Below, piece after piece: positions 57,219-64,000 of a DNA stretch of 64,000 nucleotides. Source of the stretch: Zanthoxylum bungeanum (taxonomy: Eukaryota; Streptophyta; Magnoliopsida; Sapindales; Rutaceae). The notes beneath the pieces are model-generated. The model did not search any database and was not told the DNA's origin. It worked only from the letters and a program-made list of their open reading frames with translations. A program made the translations under genes and the position numbers. Within the stretch, counting starts at the first letter, position 1, and each line of letters starts with the position of its first letter. The stretch covers positions 372,001 to 436,000 of the forward strand of contig SKCR01006513.1 of assembly GCA_019454045.1 (NCBI GenBank), read 5' to 3'.

Positions 57219-60200
57219 TGATTACGCCCAAAAAGTACTTACGGTTATCGCAGTATAGTTGAGATGTCGATTCCTCAGAGAATTGGTTATAAGGAACTAA
57301 TTTATTTAAACAAGACGTTAGCAATAATTTAATGAAAAGATATAGATTGAATTGATAATTAAAGTAAAGATAAATAAAAACAATTAAAAGATATCAATAG
57401 AGAGAGGCATCAAAGCATTAGGAATCTCTCTTGTATAAAATTCCTATATTCAGTTATTAATTTCTATTATTACTCAATTGAAGGTTTCACATCACAAACC
57501 AACAATCGGAAGATATTCAATTCTACGCATATTAAATTCTAAGGTAATTTGATGATTTATCTTCTCTATATTAACAACACACAAAGTTATAATTACAACC
57601 TATCTAACGTCGATAATATACCTTCAGGTAATACGGCAGCAGAAGACCAACTCATAAAATAACTTAACCAGTCACAACTGGGTTCCCCAATCACACATAG
57701 AAGAAGCATGACTGGATCTATATACAAGTTGAATAAACACAGTTTCTGGATTCATAAATCGAAAGATAATAAAGAATAATAAACATCAATTATATTAAAC
57801 GTTAAAAAGTATTTAGGAATCAACAACATGAACATAAGAGTTTAAATACAAGAGTTGATCCTTAGCTTTGCCTATGATATTAGTTCTCCATGGAAGAAAG
57901 AGACATAGCCTGAAGAGATTGCAGCAGCATCATGTCTGGTATGAAGTTTCTTAATTCTTCAATCTCAAAATTGTATTTGTGGTTCTTTGTTGTGTGTTTC
58001 TTCTATCTTTCTCTCCTCTTTTCTCTCTCTTTTATGGTGACGAAGTTGGGTTTCTATAGAAAAGTCTCAGAGTCATAGTGCGCATCAAAGTTATCAAAAT
58101 CAGGTTTTTAAGATCTTCCGGGGCGCCGCGGCACCAAACTTGCTGGCTTTTATATGGAGTGTAGATTCTGGGGCGCGTCGCGAAGCGTGGTTGTTTTCTG
58201 GTTTTGTGCTTTCTTCGTTTAAGCTTTTCCCGTGTGCTTCTGATGCGTCCATAAGGTCCCGAAACACGCGTAATTGCTCCAAACTTCATATTTCATTGCT
58301 CCTAATAGCAAACTACAAAATAAACTCTAATTAAGATTAAATACATGATAAATAAGTTGAGTTAGCGATGTTCAAAGTACACTTTCGTGCACTTATCACA
58401 ACCCCAAACTAGCTTATTGCTAGTCCCTAGTAATTCAAGCGCAAAAAGAAAATAAGAACTAAATAAATAAACTATCTAAGTCACTTTCATAGGGATCACG
58501 ATTGCATTTAGCATATGCAACAAGTCTTTAAAACCATAAGTGTTCCTAGTGGACGAGTTACAGTCTCGTGTAGGTTACAGCGATGACACCCACAAACGTC
58601 ATTCATAACATGCAATCATACAAAAATAACAAATGAAATTGTCCCAATAGTTACACATATTATTGTCCTAAAAGAATGCTTAGTAATGAAATCATAGAAT
58701 ATTCAAAGTACTCAATTCAACTTGAATCCAAGTTCTTCTATTTTTCTCTCCTCTTTTCTCCCTCTTTTAGGGTTTGGACAAAGTTGGGTTTATATAGAAA
58801 AGTCTAGGATGTCATAGTGCGCATCAAAGACGTCAAACTTGCTTATTTTTATATGAAGTGCAGATTCTGGGGCGCGTTGCGACGTGTGGCTGTTTTCTGG
58901 TTTTGTGGTTTCTTTCTTCGTTTAAGCTTTTCCCGTGTGCTTCTGATGCGTCCATAAGGTCCCGAAACACGCGTAATTGCTCCAAACTTCATATTTCATT
59001 GCTCCTAATAGCAAACTACAAAATAAACTCTAATTAAGATTAAATACATGATAAATAAGTTGAGTTAGCGATGTTCAAAGTACACTTTCGTGCACTTATC
59101 ACAACCCCCAACTAGCTTATTGCTAGTCCCTAGTAATTCAAGCGCAAAAAGAAAATAAGAACTAAATAAATAAAACTATCTAAGTCACTTTCATAGGGAT
59201 CACGATTGCATTTAGCATATGCAACAAGTCTTTAAAACCATAAGTGTTCCTAGTGGACGAGTTACAGTCTCGTGTAGGTTACAGCGATGACACCCACAAA
59301 CGTCATTCATAACATGCAATCATACAAAAATAACAAATGAAATTGTCCCAATAGTTACACATATTATTGTCCTAAAAGAATGCTTAGTAATGAAATCATA
59401 GAATATTCAAAGTACTCAATTCAACTTGAATCCAAGTTCTTCTATTTTTCTCTCCTCTTTTCTCCCTCTTTTAGGGTTTGGACAAAGTTGGGTTTATATA
59501 GAAAAGTCTAGGATGTCATAGTGCGCATCAAAGACGTCAAACTTGCTTATTTTTATATGAAGTGCAGATTCTGGGGCGCGTTGCGACGTGTGGCTTTTTT
59601 CTGGTTTTGGTTTCTTTCTTCGTTTAAGCTTTTCCCGTGTGCTTCTGATGCGTCCATAAGGTCCCGAAACACGCGTAATTGCTCCAAACTTCATATTTCA
59701 TTGCTCCTAATAGCAAACTACAAAATAAACTCTAATTAAGATTAAAACATGATAAATAAGTTGAGTTAGCGATGTTCAAAGTACACTTTCGTGCACTTAT
59801 CACAACCCCCAACTAGCTTATTGCTAGTCCCTAGTAATTCAAGCGCAAAAAGAAAATAAGAACTAAATAAATAAAACTATCTAAGTCACTTTCATAGGGA
59901 TCACGATTGCATTTAGCATATGCAACAAGTCTTTAAAACCATAAGTGTTCCTAGTGGACGAGTTACAGTCTCGTGTAGGTTACAGCGATGACACCCACAA
60001 ACGTCATTCATAACATGCAATCATACAAAAATAACAAATGAAATTGTCCCAATAGTTACACATATTATTGTCCTAAAAGAATGCTTAGTAATGAAATCAT
60101 AGAATATTCAAGTACTCAATTCAACTTGAATCCAAGTTCTTCTATTTTTCTCTCCTCTTTTCTCCCTCTTTTAGGGTTTGGACAAAGTTGGGTTTATATA

Positions 60201-60501
60201 GAAAAGTCTAGGATGTCATAGTGCGCATCAAAGACGTCAAACTTGCTTATTTTTATATGAAGTGCAGATTCTGGGGCGCGTTGCGACGTGTGGCTGTTTT
60301 CTGGTTTTGTGGTTTCTTCGTTTAAGCTATTCCCACGTGCTTCTGATGCGTCCGTAAGGTCTTGAAACACGCGTAATTGCTCCAAACTTCATATTTCATT
60401 GCTCCTAATAACAAAGCACAAAATAAACTCTAATTAAGATTAAATACATGATAAATAAGCTGAGTTAGTGGTGTTCAAAATACATTTTCATACACTTATC
60501 A
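57219..60501 (-). mobile_element. Family S LTR insertion with three-fold 700-bp tandem amplification
   Basis: A perfect TSD AGCAT lies at 57214-57218 and 60502-60506. A full LTR (57219-58398, TGATTACGCCC..CACTTATCA) is followed by three tandem units (58399-59101, 59102-59802, 59803-60501; 703, 701 and 699 bp). Each unit consists of about 337 bp of PPT-adjacent internal sequence (starting CAACCCC(C)AAACTAGC, the complement of the PPT) plus about 365 bp of the U3 side of the LTR. Each unit carries a TATATAAACCC box on the minus strand (near 58790, 59495 and 60195); in the full LTR it reads TATAGAAACCC. The units are almost identical. No coding sequence remains. Confidence 0.92.
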
Positions 60502-60690
60502 AGCATCAAAAAAGTTTTGATGCAGAAAATCATACTTTAGTGTCGAAAGTATAGTTTCGACGCTAATAGTCTTTCTCACCACTAATTAGCGTCGAAAGTA
60601 TTCAATAATATTTTTTAGCATCAATTTATCTTCTTTTAGCGTCAATGTTTTTCAACGTTAAAGACCTTATTTTTTACGACGGTTTAAGGC
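60502..60690. repeat. Right subterminal repeats of the CACTA element, second part
   Basis: After the TSD the array continues with TTTAGTGTCGAAAG, TTTCGACGCTAA, TTAGCGTCGAAAG and TTTTAGCGTCAATG. A terminal CACTA complement is not visible at the right end. Confidence 0.65.
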
Positions 60691-61659
60691 CCTCGAGTCA
60701 CCTCTAAAGAAGTTTTAGGGACATTACACATGTTCCAGAAGGATACAAATTAGGTGAAACAGACAATGATACCCCAACATAAGTGAACGTATACTTTACT
60801 AATGATCCTAGATAAACTTGAATATTTAAGCTCATTATATTCTCTTCCACTTAATTTGTCGACATCCTTGGCGACAGGTTAAACCCATAAATCTATTCGA
60901 ATGACTTCATTAATTTAAGTGAGATAAAACCCGATAGAAGGAAAAAGATTATAGCGCATGATGGACTAAAACAATATATCACCACATGCTTGGAAAACAA
61001 CTTCACCATCTCGTGACACTGGTTTAGATGTTGCTGAAAATTCTTTTGGAAAGTTTATAATTAAGTTGAATATGACAAACTTGGACAGTCTTCCCAGAAC
61101 ACTCAATTGTTTCCGCAATCTCTTCGGTTTGTTCCTCTCATCTTACTAGAAAATAAGGAGGATTTCGGAAAAATTCTCGAGAATCTAACTATTATCGTTC
61201 ACTCTATGTTTGATAATCCCATTGCTTTAATGCAGTGCGCATCCTCTGCAACCCAAATTACTCGCTAATAGATTATCCTGAGTCTCCTTCAATTTCTTGG
61301 ACGACACAAATACAGTATCACTTGGTAACGAATTCCTGCTTGAGGTTTTTCTTACTTTTTAAGTTTGTAATTTCAGGACTTGTATGATTACTGTTAACAA
61401 ATTTGATTAAATAATGTATGTAAAAGGTGATTAATAAACCATTCGTCTAATAAAGAATTCCCTACTATTATTCGTCAATAACATGTGTATAAATTTTGCA
61501 AAAGGAAAAGATAATTTACACAAATGATCCAATAACTTTTTCAAATTACAGAAATAATCACATTTTTAAATTTTTTTTTTTATTATTATTATTTTTTTTT
61601 AGTTTAGTAATCAAACATCTCATTTTGTTCATAAAATACCATATAGATTTTTTTTTCAG

Positions 61660-61698
<39 letters not shown>

Positions 61699-62109
61699 TT
61701 CATGTCTCTCTTAAACTCTCTTAACAACCCTCTTATCTTCTCAATCGGCGGAAATGATGACATCCAACAGTGGAGACAACAATATCAATATGAGGTGGTG
61801 CAGTGGTGGAACATGTGATTTCTTCACTCTCTTCGCTCGAATCCATATTTCTCAACCCCATGGAAGGTTATAGTCTTTGTATTGACTGAAAAAAACGAAA
61901 CATTCTTTTAATCTTTTGAAAAACAATGGCACGTTAAACGTTCAATAAAATACTCTTGTGTGAAATTTTTTGTTTGGATTTTCCAGTTTTGGGAGTGTTG
62001 GAGATCGATGGGGTTCAACGACTTGATACCCAACGTCCATTTTTCTATGAAGTTTTTCTTCAAGTCGGGAATAAGTTTTTTTTGTCGGATTCTAAACATT
62101 TTTCGATAT
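60691..62109. other. AT-rich intergenic DNA with a 36-base poly(A) run
   Basis: I recognise no gene. 60.7-61.3 kb has ordinary composition without a long frame and may be a decayed repeat. At 61567-61602 there are T-rich runs, and 61660-61695 is 36 uninterrupted A residues. Confidence 0.5.
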
Positions 62110-62119
62110 GTTAACTAAT

Positions 62120-62299
62120 GAGAAAATCTTCTGTACAACAGTGGTATCACGTAATCCATGCAACAAGCCAATCATCCACTGCCACGCGTGCTAAAAAGTA
62201 AAAATCAACTAAAAAATAGATAAATAAACTCTAATGTCAGTGGATGATTGGCTTGTGGTACCACGTCACTCATACCACTGTTGCACCAAAGAATCTCTC
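62120..62299. mobile_element. 180-bp MITE with long terminal inverted repeats
   Basis: Left arm 62120-62181 (GAGAAAATCTTCTGTACAAC..) pairs with right arm 62238-62299. The cores CAACAGTGGTAT and ACAAGCCAATCATCCACTG match exactly in reverse complement. The 56-bp loop is AT-rich. The flanks GTTAACTAAT at 62110-62119 and 62300-62309 are identical, a 10-bp target duplication if all of it is counted. The length fits a Mutator-like MITE; an 8-bp hAT duplication is the alternative. Confidence 0.85.
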
Positions 62300-62553
62300 G
62301 TTAACTAATACTACGCAATTTCCTCTTATAATTCATCACAAAAAAAAAAAAAATAACTCTTTGAAGAAAAATCACCCAAAAAATCACTTGATACACAACT
62401 CACAATATATTAAATTATTATTAACCTTAAATGTCCACTCTAAATTAATGTATATCGATTATGTCTTAAATGGTTATGATGTTGGATAATGCGAGAGAGA
62501 TCGAATGGAGCACGTGGATCTCAAAGCTAGGCAGAGGATGATGACTTTGTGGC

Positions 62554-62887
62554 TTGGGCAGGTTATTTAGTGCAAACGGTTTCTTGCCATTAATAGTGGA
62601 GTCAGATTTATTACAAGTGACTAATCTTTTGCTGAGGAAACATGACAGCCTGCTGGAAATAGCATGGACAATCGAAGACATTCTGGAGATTTTGAAAACT
62701 TATGAGAAGGTGGTAGTGTCTCATATTTATAGAGAAGGCAACTTCTTAGCTCACTCCTTAGCGAGTGCGGCGGTTAATTTTGTTAATCCTGTAGTCTGGA
62801 TGGGAGAATATCCTACAGATATCCAGTCATTGTTAACCAATTGATTTTTAATGAAAGTATATGTTCTTTTCAAAAAAAAAAAAAAAA
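62554..62887 (+). mobile_element. 5'-truncated LINE tail with RNase H (RVT_3-like) domain and poly(A)
   Basis: The frame 62554-62844 encodes the C-terminal half of a plant LINE-type RNase H domain: LPLIVESDLLQVTNLL, then SHIYREGNFLAHSLASAA, which carries the catalytic Asp of ESD and the His of LAH, and a short WMGEYPTDIQSLL tail. The stop is followed by only 27 bp and a run of 16 A (62872-62887), as at the end of an L1-type element. The reverse transcriptase and endonuclease are missing. No clear target duplication was found. It could also be a host RNase H-like pseudogene, but the poly(A) favours a LINE. Confidence 0.7.
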
Positions 62888-63619
62888 TGGTCCCATGACT
62901 TAGCCAGCCCATGAGGCACCATTGGCTACTCAAAACAACATGCATGCACTTTATTGGGTTTTGTTTTCGTGCAGTTCGAGATTTATTTTGTTAGAGCTGT
63001 GGCCATAAATTTTTGCAGCAGCAGTATTTCACCTTCTTCTTCTTCTTCTACTTACAATAAGGTTATTCAAGGGCTGCTTGAATACGATTTTTGTGTTACA
63101 GGGTGCACAATCTTTTTAAGTCCATGACAAAGCAGATAAGGAGAAAAATAAAAAACTGTGTAGTGAATCATTGGACTGAAACAGAATAGTGTTTTGTGTA
63201 ATACAAATTTCTATGGGTATTTTAGTCCAAAATGGGGTCTTTGATTATAAAAGTAAGAAGCTTAGAACTAGAAGATTAGAAAAGTTATTGGATCATTTCT
63301 GTAAATTTCAATAGAAACCTAACACAGAAGACAACCATCTCAACTTCTCTATCATTTTTAAGTTCAATGCAACATTACACAACTTATACAATCGTAGGTG
63401 CAAGAAATTGAATAGAGTATACATGCTATTGATGCAATATATGATAAAAGCACCAAAAGAATACTGTCGGTACACATGCACGCACGCACGCACCCAGGGA
63501 ATTTACTCCTATAACTGAATTACTGCAGTTTTAACAACCTTGTGGGAGTAGTGCTTGGCTTATCTTTACTTTGGTTATATCAAACCAACAAGTAGACAGA
63601 AAATAATTGCTCAACGGGT
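62888..63619. other. Intergenic region and probable 3' UTR of the IST1-like gene
   Basis: No frame is supported. A GCAC simple repeat lies at 63478-63493. The part next to 63619 is presumably the 3' untranslated region of the minus-strand gene. Confidence 0.5.
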
Positions 63620-64000
63620 TTACCTCCCTTTGAGTGCTGCAAAGCGGGCAGCCAAATCATCATAATCTGGTAATTTTGGATGCACATGTCGGGCTTCATT
63701 CGACCCATCTGGTTGAAAGGATGCCGCACGAGCAAACACTTTTGTTGTCTTTGGAGTTGTTTGTTCATGGGGGAGTGAAGTTGACCTGATGGGAGGAACG
63801 AGCTCTGACTTCATATCTGGTACATCTTTGTTTAGATTCTGAGGTGCTTCATCTGCATTGCTGACCCCACGATGTGCATGGCGACTTTTGGACATTCTTT
63901 TCAATAATCCAGGCTTAAATGTCGATGGTTTCGTACTGTAATACATCAAGAGCTTGTCCATTTTCCTTTCCTCTTCATCATTCTCACACTGTTCATCATC
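63620..64000 (-). CDS. IST1-like protein (regulator of Vps4 activity in the MVB pathway), C-terminal end
   Basis: This is an open frame of 126 codons from the window edge to the stop at 63620-63622; no start is needed because the gene continues to the right. It opens with an acidic stretch (ENDEEERKMDKLL), then a Lys/Arg/Ser-rich linker, then ARAASFQP and the ending HPKLPDYDDLAARFAALKGR. That ending is characteristic of plant IST1-like proteins, and its LAARFAALK resembles the MIM1 helix (LxxRLxxLK) that binds the MIT domain of VPS4. IST1 proteins act with ESCRT-III at endosomes. The N-terminal IST1 domain is outside the window. No damage is visible. Confidence 0.85.
   Translation of the reverse strand, partial: DDEQCENDEEERKMDKLLMYYSTKPSTFKPGLLKRMSKSRHAHRGVSNADEAPQNLNKDVPDMKSELVPPIRSTSLPHEQTTPKTTKVFARAASFQPDGSNEARHVHPKLPDYDDLAARFAALKGR

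Noticed and set aside
58032..60385. Similar ORFs (MKFGAITRVSGPYGRIRS.. and MEQLRVFQDL..) in each tandem unit
   Set aside because: They follow the duplicated LTR sequence; reading frames and ends differ between the units and they overlap the TATA-box region.
61496..61714. 72-aa ORF with a lysine run
   Set aside because: Produced by the 36-base poly(A) tract and preceding T-rich DNA; no coding character.
1..64000. tRNA, rRNA or other structural RNA genes
   Set aside because: No A/B-box cloverleaf or conserved rRNA blocks noticed; primer binding sites only mimic the tRNA 3' end.

Overview
This is a window of a plant nuclear genome, almost certainly a dicot. Evidence: introns with GT..AG borders, AT-rich non-coding DNA, dense nested LTR retrotransposons, a plant-type ankyrin/AAA+ ATPase gene with seven exons, and the C-terminal end of an IST1-like gene. 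I cannot name the species.

Layout. (1) 1-6054: the 3' part of an Athila-type Ty3/Gypsy element. Its decayed pol is followed, where Athila usually has an env-like gene, by two extra ORFs: a 182-aa basic/cysteine protein and an intronless full-length copy of a LOG-type cytokinin-activating enzyme with two stop codons. Then come a polypurine tract and a probable 3' LTR. (2) 6306-16384: Copia-1, a complete but coding-dead Ty1/Copia element with 1.93-kb LTRs and a perfect GACCC target-site duplication (TSD). (3) About 16.8-48 kb: a retrotransposon nest. A minus-strand Tat-like Gypsy element holds a solo LTR (20698-21956) and is split by Copia-3 (plus strand, 23148-44798, TSD ACTCT). Copia-3 is split by Copia-2 (minus strand, 27055-38883, plus a left-hand leader fragment). 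Copia-2 gag is split by another solo LTR (32130-34074, TSD TGCCT). A minus-strand solo LTR (45090-47209, TSD GACCC) lies just outside and forms a 2.1-kb inverted repeat with the Copia-3 3' LTR. (4) 49519-53396: the one well-supported complete host gene, a five-ankyrin-repeat CbbX/SpoVK-like AAA+ ATPase. Its seven exons fit perfectly except for three single-base deletions. A 0.68-kb TIR element sits in intron 5. (5) 54.2-60.7 kb: a decayed CACTA element with subterminal repeats and two transposase fragments. It is split by an LTR insertion (57219-60501, TSD AGCAT) in which a 700-bp promoter-bearing unit is repeated three times. (6) 60.7-64 kb: AT-rich DNA, a 180-bp MITE, a 5'-truncated LINE tail with an RNase H domain, and the minus-strand 3' end of an IST1-like gene running off the window.

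The most unusual part is the Athila cargo region (2.2-3.7 kb). One ORF resembles the cysteine-rich nucleic-acid-binding proteins of carlaviruses, and next to it is a captured cytokinin-activating enzyme. Each is preceded by good splice-acceptor sequences. Whether this cargo travelled with the element, or is a one-off insertion, can be settled by looking for other copies.
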